Shown here one piece after another: positions 26,823 to 34,994 of a stretch of 64,000 bases of DNA (position 1 is its first letter; the number at the start of each line of letters is the position of its first letter). The notes under the pieces were generated by a model. That model was not told where the DNA came from and ran no database searches. It saw only the letters and a list, made by a program, of their open reading frames with translations. The position numbers and the translations under genes were made by a program. Origin of the DNA: Bdellovibrio bacteriovorus (GTDB taxonomy: Bacteria > Bdellovibrionota > Bdellovibrionia > Bdellovibrionales > Bdellovibrionaceae); contig NZ_CP102930.1 of assembly GCF_025558485.1 (NCBI RefSeq), positions 2,976,001 through 3,040,000 of the forward strand, read 5' to 3'.

Positions 26823-27104
26823 CTAGTGTGACAGCTTATCTTTCAGGTTGTCGATTTTTTGGTTCACCTTGTCGCCGGCTCTTTCCGTGCCACTGGCGAA
26901 TTTTCTATCCAGCCCTGACATGAAGTCATTCACCTGACGGGAGGCTTCCTCTTTGGTAAGGCCGATTTTTTGCTGAACCAATCCGCTCAGGGCCTCCAAA
27001 TTGCCTTTTGTTTTTTGAATGTCATCGTCGGTGAGGGCACCCCATTTTTTACGGAGTTCGCCAGATATCTCTTTGATTTTTCCCTGGAAGATATCCTTGT
27101 TCAT
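26823..27104 (-). CDS. CsbD family stress-response protein
   Basis: The 93-residue protein shows the CsbD pattern: QGKIKEISGELRKKWGALTDDD near the start, then a helix with EEASRQV and a C-terminal KIDNLKDKL. CsbD proteins are general stress proteins of unknown mechanism (sigma-B regulated in Bacillus). AGGAGG lies 5 nt before the ATG. It is the upstream gene of the pair and is divergent from the flagellar operon. Confidence 0.85.
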   Translation of the reverse strand: MNKDIFQGKIKEISGELRKKWGALTDDDIQKTKGNLEALSGLVQQKIGLTKEEASRQVNDFMSGLDRKFASGTERAGDKVNQKIDNLKDKLSH

Positions 27105-27275
27105 AAGTACCTCCTTGAATGGATTTAACTTACTTTAAGCAGGCGCCTGTTTGGCGAAATAGTCAAATTTCTGCGCCAAAACTTTGACTACTGTCATAGA
27201 ATTACTACCCGGCAAACATTCACCACAGGGGCAAAAATTGCCTGAAATCAAATGTGTTGGACCGCAGTCTTACTG

Positions 27276-27338
27276 ACAGGACTTGGGTCCTGTTGGCATC
27301 TCTGTTGCTTTCAATCTTGATAGGACCACTACGTGGTC
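27276..27338 (+). promoter_or_regulatory. two small hairpins in the fliL leader
   Basis: Two perfect stem-loops lie upstream of fliL: acaggac/gtcctgt (27276-27282 with 27287-27293) and gaccac/gtggtc (27324-27329 with 27333-27338). The second ends about 20 bp before the fliL start. They could be protein-binding palindromes or leader RNA structures. I found no convincing sigma-28 or sigma-70 promoter here. Confidence 0.4.
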
Positions 27339-27357
27339 ATTCATCATGGAGGATGAA

Positions 27358-27894
27358 GTGGCTGAAGAAAAAGCGGCAGCATCGGAAGCAATGTCGGCTC
27401 CGAGCGGGGGATCTGGACAAAAGCCTATACTACTTATTGCCTTGGCGGTCATTAATATGCTCGTCGTTGCAGGCGTGGGCTTCATGCTCTATTCAAATCG
27501 TAAAAAAGAGGCGGCAGAGCCTAAAATCGAACATGTCATTAAAGGTGAGGCAGAAGCTCAACATAAAGAGGCTACTGAAGAAAAAGAAGTCATCGGCAAG
27601 GTGATCCCTCTTGAAACCTTTATCGTGAATCTGGCAGGCTCCAAGGGCCGTCAGGTGGCCAAGGTGAACATGGAACTGGAAGTGACCGGCACCCATGTCA
27701 TGGAAGAGCTGGAAAAGCGTAAAGCCCAGATCCGCGATATCATTATTATTATCCTTTCCAGCAAGACCTATGCGGAAGTTTCCTCGCGTGAAGGTAAAGA
27801 CAGTTTAAGAAGTGAAATCAAGGACACCATCAACTCTTTCCTGGTGCAGGGGAAGATTTCAAACGTGTTCTTCACAGAGTTTATCTATAACTAA
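27358..27894 (+). CDS. fliL: flagellar basal-body protein FliL
   Basis: The protein (178 residues from this start) has one membrane helix (about 24-48, LLIALAVINMLVVAGVGFM), a charged linker and a periplasmic FliL domain containing PLETFIVNL, RQVAKVNMELEV and KDTINSFLVQGKI, and it ends FTEFIYN. FliL surrounds the stator and basal body and affects torque. GTG at 27358 is preferred because GGAGG lies 5 nt upstream and the product then starts AEEKAAA. An ATG at 27346 is the alternative. It is the first gene of the twelve-gene flagellar operon. Confidence 0.9.
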   Translation: MAEEKAAASEAMSAPSGGSGQKPILLIALAVINMLVVAGVGFMLYSNRKKEAAEPKIEHVIKGEAEAQHKEATEEKEVIGKVIPLETFIVNLAGSKGRQVAKVNMELEVTGTHVMEELEKRKAQIRDIIIIILSSKTYAEVSSREGKDSLRSEIKDTINSFLVQGKISNVFFTEFIYN

Positions 27895-27903
27895 GGCAGG
27901 ACT

Positions 27904-28905
27904 ATGAATCAGGTTCTTTCACAAAGTGAAGTGGATGCTCTGTTGGCGGCGGTCTCCGATGGGGATGTGGCCTCTTCAGAAACATCCAAGCCCGAAGCGC
28001 AGAATGTCGGCAAGGTGGACGAGCGCAAGATCGTATCTTACGACCTGACCAGTCAGGACCGTATTATTCGTGGCCGTCTTCCCCAGTTGGAAGTTATCTA
28101 CGAAAAATTCATGCGGGCCTTCCGCGTGTCCCTGTCTTCGGCACTTCGCAAGATTGCATCTATCACTCTGACCTCCACAGAGTTCTTAAAATTCGGTGAG
28201 TTCATCAATACGCTGCCGATGCCAACTTGCATGAGTGTCCTGCGTTTCGGTAATCTGCGCGGTTCTGCTTTGTTTGTTATAGAGAGTAAGCTCGCTTACG
28301 CACTGGTGGACAGCTTCTTTGGTGGGGCGGATCGTCCTTATACAAAAATTGACGGAAAAGACTTCACCCCAATTGAGCTTTCCATTGTCCAAAAGGTGGT
28401 GGGGCTGGCGATCAATGACATGGAAATGGCCTGGGCCTCCATTGAAAAGATCGGCTGCTCTTTTGTGCGTACTGAGGTGAATCCGCAGTTCGTGGGGATT
28501 GTGCCTCCGACAGATGTGGTGATTGCCTCCACTTTTGACGTGGAGCTTGAAAACGCGACAGGCACAATTTCAATCGTGATTCCTTACGCGACGATCGAGC
28601 CGATCAAACAAAAATTGCAAACTGGCTTCCAGGTTGAAACAGATCAGACCGACAAAAAATTGTGGACGGCAATCATTCAGGAGCAGCTTTTGGAAACAGA
28701 CATGGAAATCAAAGTGAACCTTGGGGAAACCGAGATCAAATTGCGTGATCTGATGAACCTGAAGGTGGGCGATGTGCTTCCGTTGGATCAGGATGCGTCA
28801 GGGGAATTCGACGTGGCCGTCGAAGGTGTTAGAAAGTTTAAAGGTTATTACGGAATACATCATGGAACCGTGGCTGTCCAAGTGACCAGACCGGTGGAAA
28901 AGTAG
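27904..28905 (+). CDS. fliM: flagellar motor switch protein FliM
   Basis: The 333-residue protein begins with the CheY-binding N-terminus in the form VLSQSEVDALLAAV. The CheC/FliM middle domain and a C-terminal SpoA (FliN-like) domain follow, with VNLGETEIKLRDLMNLKVGDVL near residue 276. It forms the C-ring that sets rotation direction. Only 9 bp separate it from fliL, and 8 bp from fliN. Confidence 0.96.
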   Translation: MNQVLSQSEVDALLAAVSDGDVASSETSKPEAQNVGKVDERKIVSYDLTSQDRIIRGRLPQLEVIYEKFMRAFRVSLSSALRKIASITLTSTEFLKFGEFINTLPMPTCMSVLRFGNLRGSALFVIESKLAYALVDSFFGGADRPYTKIDGKDFTPIELSIVQKVVGLAINDMEMAWASIEKIGCSFVRTEVNPQFVGIVPPTDVVIASTFDVELENATGTISIVIPYATIEPIKQKLQTGFQVETDQTDKKLWTAIIQEQLLETDMEIKVNLGETEIKLRDLMNLKVGDVLPLDQDASGEFDVAVEGVRKFKGYYGIHHGTVAVQVTRPVEK

Positions 28906-28913
28906 GGGGATGA

Positions 28914-29282
28914 ATGAGCGACGATACATTGGACAATCTGGCAGATCAGCTGGTGGCCGAAGCCGCGGGAATGGCTGAGGCTGGCAGTAAAAAAGCCTCC
29001 AGCGAGATGCCGGCACACAAAGACAGAAATCTGAATTTGATTCTGGATATTCCATTGAAAGTATCCGTGGAACTGGGGCGCACCAAAATGCCGGTCAGTG
29101 AACTGCTGAACCTGACTCAAGGTTCCGTGATCGAACTGAGCAAATTGGCGGGTGAGCCAATGGAAGTTTACGTGAACGATAAATTGATTGCCCGCGGTGA
29201 AGCCGTGGTGGTGAATGAAAAGTTCGGTGTGCGTTTGACAGATATTATTTCCCCTGCTGAGCGTGTGGAACAGCTCAGATAA
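28914..29282 (+). CDS. fliN: flagellar motor switch protein FliN
   Basis: The 122-residue protein has a short charged N-terminus and one SpoA domain (ILDIPLKVSVELGRTKMPVS ... IARGEAVVVNEKFGVRLTDI). It assembles with FliM into the C-ring and helps dock export substrates. Length is normal for FliN. GGGGGATGA provides the ribosome-binding site, and fliO follows after 5 bp. Confidence 0.96.
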   Translation: MSDDTLDNLADQLVAEAAGMAEAGSKKASSEMPAHKDRNLNLILDIPLKVSVELGRTKMPVSELLNLTQGSVIELSKLAGEPMEVYVNDKLIARGEAVVVNEKFGVRLTDIISPAERVEQLR

Positions 29283-29287
29283 GAGGT

Positions 29288-29980
29288 ATGAAAATGCGTT
29301 GGTTGCTATCTTTAGTCTTTGTTGTGTCAGTTTCAGCTCAGGCCGCAGAAACAGCGGGTGAGGCTTCTGCTGTGGAAACAGCAGTGGCAGCGACAGAATC
29401 CGAATCTCAGGAGCTTTCCGCCACAGTGACTGCGGAAGCCAAGGATCTGCCGAAGGCGGATAATCGCAAAGAGTCCGAAATTCTTCTGAATCTGGATAAT
29501 AAAAAGACAGCTTCCAGCGAAGGCAGCGGAGTGTTTCGCATTCTGTTCACGTTGTCCTTGTTGGGTATCGTGGGTACGGGGGCTTACTTCTTCCTGAAAA
29601 AATACAGAGTTCCCCGTGCGATGAAACATCAGACACAGATCAAGGTTTTGCAACAGCATTATCTGGGGCCAAAGAAAAGTCTGGCGATCGTGCGTGTGGC
29701 AGGTGAATCCATCCTGATCGGGGTGACGGATCATAATATCTCCATGATCAAGTCCTTGTCCCTTTTGGATGATGAGGTTCCTGAAGAAGCCCCACAAAGT
29801 TTTGGTAAGGTGCTGGGTCAGTCCGCCAAGGATGCTGATTTTGACGAGTCCGAATCGGAAGAAGCGCCAGCGCCGCGCAAACGTGCTGCGAAAGACCTGG
29901 ATCTGGATGAAGAGTTCGCGATCAGTGGGATCAAGGACATTGTTTCCAAACGCCTGAAAGGCATGAGGTCTCTTCAGTGA
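29288..29980 (+). CDS. fliO: flagellar biosynthesis protein FliO
   Basis: The 230-residue protein has an N-terminal signal-like hydrophobic stretch, an Ala/Glu-rich linker, one membrane helix (about 80-98, LFTLSLLGIVGTGAYFFL) and a cytoplasmic FliO domain containing IKVLQQHYLGPKKSLAIVR. FliO assists FliP assembly in the export gate. Its stop overlaps the GTG start of fliP by 4 bp. The C-terminal Asp/Glu-rich tail is long for the family. Confidence 0.88.
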   Translation: MKMRWLLSLVFVVSVSAQAAETAGEASAVETAVAATESESQELSATVTAEAKDLPKADNRKESEILLNLDNKKTASSEGSGVFRILFTLSLLGIVGTGAYFFLKKYRVPRAMKHQTQIKVLQQHYLGPKKSLAIVRVAGESILIGVTDHNISMIKSLSLLDDEVPEEAPQSFGKVLGQSAKDADFDESESEEAPAPRKRAAKDLDLDEEFAISGIKDIVSKRLKGMRSLQ

Positions 29981-30735
29981 TTAAGAATAAATGGACTCTT
30001 TGGAGTCTGCTTCTTTTGCCTTTGATCTTCTTCGCAAGTTCAAGTGCATTGGCTCAGGTGACTTTGCCAACAATGAATCTGGGGTTTAAAACCACAGACA
30101 ACCCAAATGAAGTTGTGAATGCAGTTAAATTGATCATGGTTATGACGGTGCTGACTTTGGCACCGGCGATCCTGATCATGATGACAGGTTTCACCCGCAT
30201 TATCATCGTGCTGTCTTTCCTAAGACAGGCGATGGGGGTTCAGCAGATGCCACCGAATCAGCTTCTGGTGGGGCTGGCTTTGTTTTTGACTTTCTTCGTG
30301 ATGCAACCGGCGTTCAATGAAATGAACACCAACGGCATCCAGCCTTATATGGCCGGAAAAATTTCGCAGGAACAGGCGTTGGAAAACACTCTGGCTCCAC
30401 TGCGCAAGTTTATGTTCCATCAAACCCGTGATTCAGATCTGGCGTTGTTCCTGAAGCTTTCCAAAGTGGACAAACCTAAAACCCGCGCGGATGTTCCGAC
30501 GATGGTTTTGGTTCCGGCTTTTGTGGTTTCAGAACTTAAAACCGCGTTCCAGATCGGCTTTATCATCTTCCTGCCTTTCCTGGTGATCGACATTGTCGCA
30601 GCCAGCGTGTTGATGGCGATGGGTATGATGATGCTTCCGCCGGTGGTCATTTCGTTGCCGTTTAAAATTATGCTCTTTGTTCTTGTGGATGGATGGGGAT
30701 TGCTCATTGGTTCCATGGTTAAGAGTTTCGGGTGA
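29977..30735 (+). CDS. fliP: flagellar export gate protein FliP
   Basis: The 252-residue membrane protein has an N-terminal signal-like sequence and then the FliP signature: LTLAPAILIMMTGFTRIIIV and LRQAMGVQQMPPNQLLVGLALFLT (split here), followed by FVVSELKTAFQIGF near residue 186. Several membrane helices follow. It forms the core of the type III export gate with FliQ and FliR. The GTG start overlaps fliO. Confidence 0.96.
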   Translation: MIKNKWTLWSLLLLPLIFFASSSALAQVTLPTMNLGFKTTDNPNEVVNAVKLIMVMTVLTLAPAILIMMTGFTRIIIVLSFLRQAMGVQQMPPNQLLVGLALFLTFFVMQPAFNEMNTNGIQPYMAGKISQEQALENTLAPLRKFMFHQTRDSDLALFLKLSKVDKPKTRADVPTMVLVPAFVVSELKTAFQIGFIIFLPFLVIDIVAASVLMAMGMMMLPPVVISLPFKIMLFVLVDGWGLLIGSMVKSFG

Positions 30736-30743
30736 GGTGAAAA

Positions 30744-31016
30744 GTGACAGATGAATTGGTGATTCGACTGGGACAGGACGCGCTTCGTACCACAGCCATG
30801 CTGGCGGCGCCGCTTTTGATCAGCACATTGGTTGTGGGTCTGGCCGTGAGCGTGTTTCAGGCGCTGACTCAGATCAATGAGGCGACTTTGACGTTCATCC
30901 CGAAAATGATCGTGGTGGCGGCTGTGTTTATCCTGGCCGGCCCTTGGATGATGGACGTGATGAGTACTTATACTGTGAATTTGTTTGAGAATATTGCCGT
31001 GATGGTGAGGGAATAG
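30744..31016 (+). CDS. fliQ: flagellar export gate protein FliQ
   Basis: The 90-residue protein has two membrane helices and the family pattern LLISTLVVGLAVSVFQALTQ followed by TLTFIPKMI. It is part of the FliPQR gate. It uses a GTG start, 8 bp after fliP, and the fliR GTG follows after 1 bp. Confidence 0.95.
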   Translation: MTDELVIRLGQDALRTTAMLAAPLLISTLVVGLAVSVFQALTQINEATLTFIPKMIVVAAVFILAGPWMMDVMSTYTVNLFENIAVMVRE

Positions 31017-31017
31017 A

Positions 31018-31797
31018 GTGCTGAACTGGAGTGCATTGACAGAGGCTCAAATTCTTCTTTTTGCGCTGGTTCTTCTGCGCATGATCGCCTATGTCGTGTC
31101 CTCTTCGTTCTTTGGTTCCCCATTAGTGAATGCGCCGATCAAGATTCTGCTGTCCTTGATTCTGGCGATGGTGCTCTTCCCGGTGGTCAAGGTGGGGAGC
31201 GTGGATTACTCGTTAATCTCCAGTGAAACCATCAGCTTGGCGGTTCGGGAATTGATTGTGGGATTGGCGCTGGGTTTTTTAACCCGACTGTTCTTCTTTG
31301 TGGTCAGTATGACAGGGGATCTGGTTTCCATGAGCGTGGGTTTGAGCGCGGCTCAGATTTACAATCCGATGATGGGTTCTCAAGGGGGCGTTGTCGAGCA
31401 ATTCTATTCCGCTATGGCCACCCTGGTGTTTCTGGCGATCAACGGCCACCACATGCTTTTGACCGCAATCGCGCAAAGCTATGAACTGGTGCCGGTAAGT
31501 TCTTTGGCTTTAAATGTTGGACCGTTTGCGGAAATCGCCGTTTTTGGACAGGCGGTTTTGATAATGGCAATCAAGATGTGTGCCCCGGTTCTGGTGGCCA
31601 TTTTGATCGTGAATCTGGCGATGGGTATTCTGGGCAGGGCCGTGCCCCAGATCAACGTCCTGGTCACAAGTATGCCAGTGACGATTATGATGGGAATGAC
31701 AGTGGTTTTCATCTGTCTTCCTCTGTTGATTATGGAAATGAATGGAGTTGTTGAAATCACAGCTAGCAAACTGTTTGATGTGATGAAACACTTATAG
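31018..31797 (+). CDS. fliR: flagellar export gate protein FliR
   Basis: The 259-residue protein has about six membrane helices and the FliR pattern AQIYNPMMGSQGGVVEQF near residue 110 and PVTIMMGMTVVFICLPL near the end. It completes the export gate with FliP and FliQ. It starts with GTG directly after fliQ; a 32-bp gap separates it from flhB. Confidence 0.95.
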   Translation: MLNWSALTEAQILLFALVLLRMIAYVVSSSFFGSPLVNAPIKILLSLILAMVLFPVVKVGSVDYSLISSETISLAVRELIVGLALGFLTRLFFFVVSMTGDLVSMSVGLSAAQIYNPMMGSQGGVVEQFYSAMATLVFLAINGHHMLLTAIAQSYELVPVSSLALNVGPFAEIAVFGQAVLIMAIKMCAPVLVAILIVNLAMGILGRAVPQINVLVTSMPVTIMMGMTVVFICLPLLIMEMNGVVEITASKLFDVMKHL

Positions 31798-31829
31798 GGT
31801 AAGGCTTTTAAGTTCTAGGAAGGAACGAG

Positions 31830-32891
31830 ATGGCTGAGGATAACGGCGAAAAGTCCGAAGAAGCAACGGACGCGAGACGGGAAGAGTTTCGCAAAAAAGG
31901 GAACGTTGCACATACAAAGGAACTGGCGTCGGCAGTAATTTTACTGGCCGCGGCTGGTGGCGTGTATGCTTTGGGTCGCTTTTTCTTTCAGAACATCTTT
32001 GAGATCTTCCAGCATTCCTTCGGGGATGACATGGTGAAGATGGTGCGAGAAGGAAATTTTGCAGAAGCTTTCAAATACTGCGGGATCAAGGCCATGATTC
32101 TGATCGCGCCCGTTTTGCTGTTCACCGGTATCATTGGTGCGGCCTCCTCTATTGTGCAAATTGGCTTCCTGCAGGTCGAAGATGCGGTTTCCCCTAATTT
32201 TGAAAAATTGAATCCGGCTGAAGGCTTTAAACGTATCTTCAGCCTGCGTGCCGTTGTGGAAGCTTTGAAATCCATTTTAAAAATGGGCACAGTGGCTCTG
32301 ATCCTTTATTTCCTTCTGCGCAGTGAAGTGAATCAGGTGCCGTACATGCTGACTTATTCCATCGAACAGATCATCGCGTACCTGGGCGTCGTGGTGGTGA
32401 AGCTGCTGGGTGGTGTCGGTGGTGTGATGCTGGTTATTGCCGGTGCGGACTACTTCTATCAGCGCTATGATCTTGAAAAGAAAATGATGATGACCAAGCA
32501 AGAGGTCAAGGAAGAGCACAAGCAACGTGAGGGTGATCCGATGATCAAATCCCGCATTCGCCGTATCCAGCGTGAAATGGCGAGCAAGAGGATGATGTCG
32601 GAAATCCCGAAAGCCGATGTGGTCATCACCAATCCCACGCATATCGCCGTGGTATTGAAGTATTCTGATAACCTGCCAGCTCCACAAATCGTGGCTATGG
32701 GGGCGGATCACATTGCAGAAAAAATCAAAGAGATCGCGCGCGAGAACAACGTGCCTATCGTGGAAAACAAACCACTGGCGCGCACGATCTTTAAGACCTT
32801 GAAAATTGGACAAGTTATTCCTCGGGAGCTTTTTGTCGCTGTGGCTGAAGTGCTTTCGTACGTTTACCGTTTGCGTAGGAAGAGAAGATAA
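31830..32891 (+). CDS. flhB: flagellar export switch protein FlhB
   Basis: The 353-residue protein has four membrane helices in the N-terminal half and a cytoplasmic domain with the autocleavage motif NPTH at residues 268-271. Cleavage there switches export from rod/hook to filament substrates. The N-terminus (EKSEEATDARREEFRKKG) is family-typical. The ATG is preceded by AGGAA. flhA starts 3 bp later. Confidence 0.96.
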   Translation: MAEDNGEKSEEATDARREEFRKKGNVAHTKELASAVILLAAAGGVYALGRFFFQNIFEIFQHSFGDDMVKMVREGNFAEAFKYCGIKAMILIAPVLLFTGIIGAASSIVQIGFLQVEDAVSPNFEKLNPAEGFKRIFSLRAVVEALKSILKMGTVALILYFLLRSEVNQVPYMLTYSIEQIIAYLGVVVVKLLGGVGGVMLVIAGADYFYQRYDLEKKMMMTKQEVKEEHKQREGDPMIKSRIRRIQREMASKRMMSEIPKADVVITNPTHIAVVLKYSDNLPAPQIVAMGADHIAEKIKEIARENNVPIVENKPLARTIFKTLKIGQVIPRELFVAVAEVLSYVYRLRRKRR

Positions 32892-32894
32892 TAG

Positions 32895-34994
32895 ATGGAT
32901 CAATTGTTTCAGTTCTTAAAACGATTCGATAAGATCACGAAGAATACGGATCTTTTCATTGCCGTGGGCCTGCTGGCAGTCCTTGCGGTGATGATCATTC
33001 CTCTGCCTGCGGTGATGCTGGATTTGACACTGACGTTCTCTTTGGCAATCAGCATCCTGATCCTTTTGGTCAGTATCTATACTGACAGAGCCCTGGATTT
33101 CACATCCTTCCCGTCATTGCTTTTGATGACGACCTTGTTCCGTCTGGCCCTGAACGTGGCGACAACACGTTTGATCCTGACTCACGGACACGAAGGTGAA
33201 CAGGCTGCGGGTCATGTGATCGCATCCTTTGCGAATTTCGTGGTCGGTGGAAATTATGTCATCGGTTTTGTGATGTTCCTGATCCTGATGGTCATCAACT
33301 TCATGGTTATCACCAAGGGTTCCGGGCGCGTGGCGGAAGTCGCAGCGCGCTTCACCTTGGATGCGATGCCTGGTAAGCAAATGTCCATCGATGCGGAGTT
33401 GAACTCCGGTCATATCACTGAAGCCGAGGCGCGCAAGCGTCGTAAGCAGGTTGAAGGTGAAGCGGACTTCTACGGTGCGATGGATGGTGCCTCCAAGTTC
33501 GTTCGCGGTGATGCCATTGCCGGTATCATCATCACGATGATCAATATTATCGGCGGCTTGGCCATTGGGGTGATTCAAAAAGGTCTGGATGTTGGCACGG
33601 CTGCCAAATACTACACGATGTTGACGATTGGTGACGGTTTGCTTTCCCAGATCCCGGCGTTGGTGATCTCTACCGCGGCCGGTATCATCGTGACTCGTAC
33701 TTCCAATTCTGACAAAGACGTCGGTGAGGAAGTCACTGGTCAGTTGTTCGTAAAACCTCGCGCAGTCATGATTTCCGGTGGCGTTCTGATTCTGATGGGT
33801 TTGGTGCCGGGGCTTCCAACATTGCCATTCCTGTTTATGGGTGGGGCTTTGTGTGCAACTGCGTGGATTATCAAAAAGGCCCGCGCGGAACAGGCGGAAG
33901 TCGCGAAGAGGCAATCCGATGCGGCTTTGTCGGCGCCGAAAAAAGAAAATATCGAAACGATGCTTCCGCTGGACATGGTCGAGCTGGAAGTGGGCTATGG
34001 ACTTATCAATATTGTTGAGTCCGACCAAAGTGGTGACTTGCTTGAACGCATCGTCAGTATCCGCAAACAGTTTGCGCTGGATCTGGGGATTTTGGTTCCA
34101 AGCATTCACATCCGCGACAACTTGCAGCTTTCGCCGGGCGAATACCGCCTGATGATCAAAGGCAATCGTGTGGGTGGTGGCACGCTTCGTCCGGAAGCAT
34201 TGCTGGCGATGGACCCGGGCAATGTGGCGGAAAGAATCGAAGGTATTCCAACGAAAGAACCTGCATTTGGCTTGGATGCATTGTGGATTTCGCCTGCACG
34301 CAAAGAAGATGCTGAGCTGGCTGGATACACAGTGGTGGATCTGCCAACAGTTATGGCGACGCACTTGACAGAAATTATTCGCACTCATGCGCATGAACTG
34401 CTAGGCCGTCAGGAAGCGTCCTCGCTTATTGAGAACTTCAAGAAGTCCCATCCCAAGGTGGTCGAAGAGCTTATTCCGGACCTTCTGCCATTGGGATCTG
34501 TCGTGCGCGTCCTTCAGAACCTGTTGAAGGAACAAGTGTCCATTCGTGACCTTCTGACGATCTTTGAGACCTTGGCGGATGATGCTCCTCGCACGAAAGA
34601 CATCGAAGTGCTGACAGAGCAGGTTCGCCGTGCTCTGGCTCGCGGTATTACTGCAAAGTACACCACCGACATGGGCAATATCCCGGTTATGACCCTGCAT
34701 CCTCATATTGAGGAATTGATTGCGAACTCTTTGCTGCAAACAGAGCAAGGGGTGCAATTGGTGATGGACCCGAATACGGCACATCGTTTGATCAACGAAA
34801 TTGCACGTACCGTGGAAAACCATCCGGAAGTGGCCAGTCAGCCGATTCTGCTGACCAGCCCGACCTCACGTCGTCATTTATATAAATTAACGTCCCGCTT
34901 TATCCCGCAACTGGTTGTGCTTTCGCACAATGAGTTGTCTTCGGATGCGGATGTGAACTCTGTTGCACTCGTGGAGATGAGCCATGCAGGTTAA
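32895..34994 (+). CDS. flhA: flagellar export protein FlhA
   Basis: The 699-residue protein has eight predicted N-terminal membrane helices (to about residue 320). The conserved FHIPEP-family loop has SIDAELNSGHI and GAMDGASKFVRGDAIAGI. The cytoplasmic chaperone-docking domain follows to the C-terminus. Length is standard for FlhA. Its end overlaps flhF by 11 bp, implying coupled translation. Confidence 0.97.
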   Translation: MDQLFQFLKRFDKITKNTDLFIAVGLLAVLAVMIIPLPAVMLDLTLTFSLAISILILLVSIYTDRALDFTSFPSLLLMTTLFRLALNVATTRLILTHGHEGEQAAGHVIASFANFVVGGNYVIGFVMFLILMVINFMVITKGSGRVAEVAARFTLDAMPGKQMSIDAELNSGHITEAEARKRRKQVEGEADFYGAMDGASKFVRGDAIAGIIITMINIIGGLAIGVIQKGLDVGTAAKYYTMLTIGDGLLSQIPALVISTAAGIIVTRTSNSDKDVGEEVTGQLFVKPRAVMISGGVLILMGLVPGLPTLPFLFMGGALCATAWIIKKARAEQAEVAKRQSDAALSAPKKENIETMLPLDMVELEVGYGLINIVESDQSGDLLERIVSIRKQFALDLGILVPSIHIRDNLQLSPGEYRLMIKGNRVGGGTLRPEALLAMDPGNVAERIEGIPTKEPAFGLDALWISPARKEDAELAGYTVVDLPTVMATHLTEIIRTHAHELLGRQEASSLIENFKKSHPKVVEELIPDLLPLGSVVRVLQNLLKEQVSIRDLLTIFETLADDAPRTKDIEVLTEQVRRALARGITAKYTTDMGNIPVMTLHPHIEELIANSLLQTEQGVQLVMDPNTAHRLINEIARTVENHPEVASQPILLTSPTSRRHLYKLTSRFIPQLVVLSHNELSSDADVNSVALVEMSHAG

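Noticed and set aside
27190..27250. Possible c-di-GMP (GEMM) riboswitch near ggcaaac
   Set aside because: The second conserved segment (gacgcaaagcc type) and the tetraloop-receptor arrangement are missing.
33114..34394. 426-codon minus-strand open frame
   Set aside because: It lies wholly antisense to flhA, has Cys/His/Arg-rich random composition and no ribosome-binding site.
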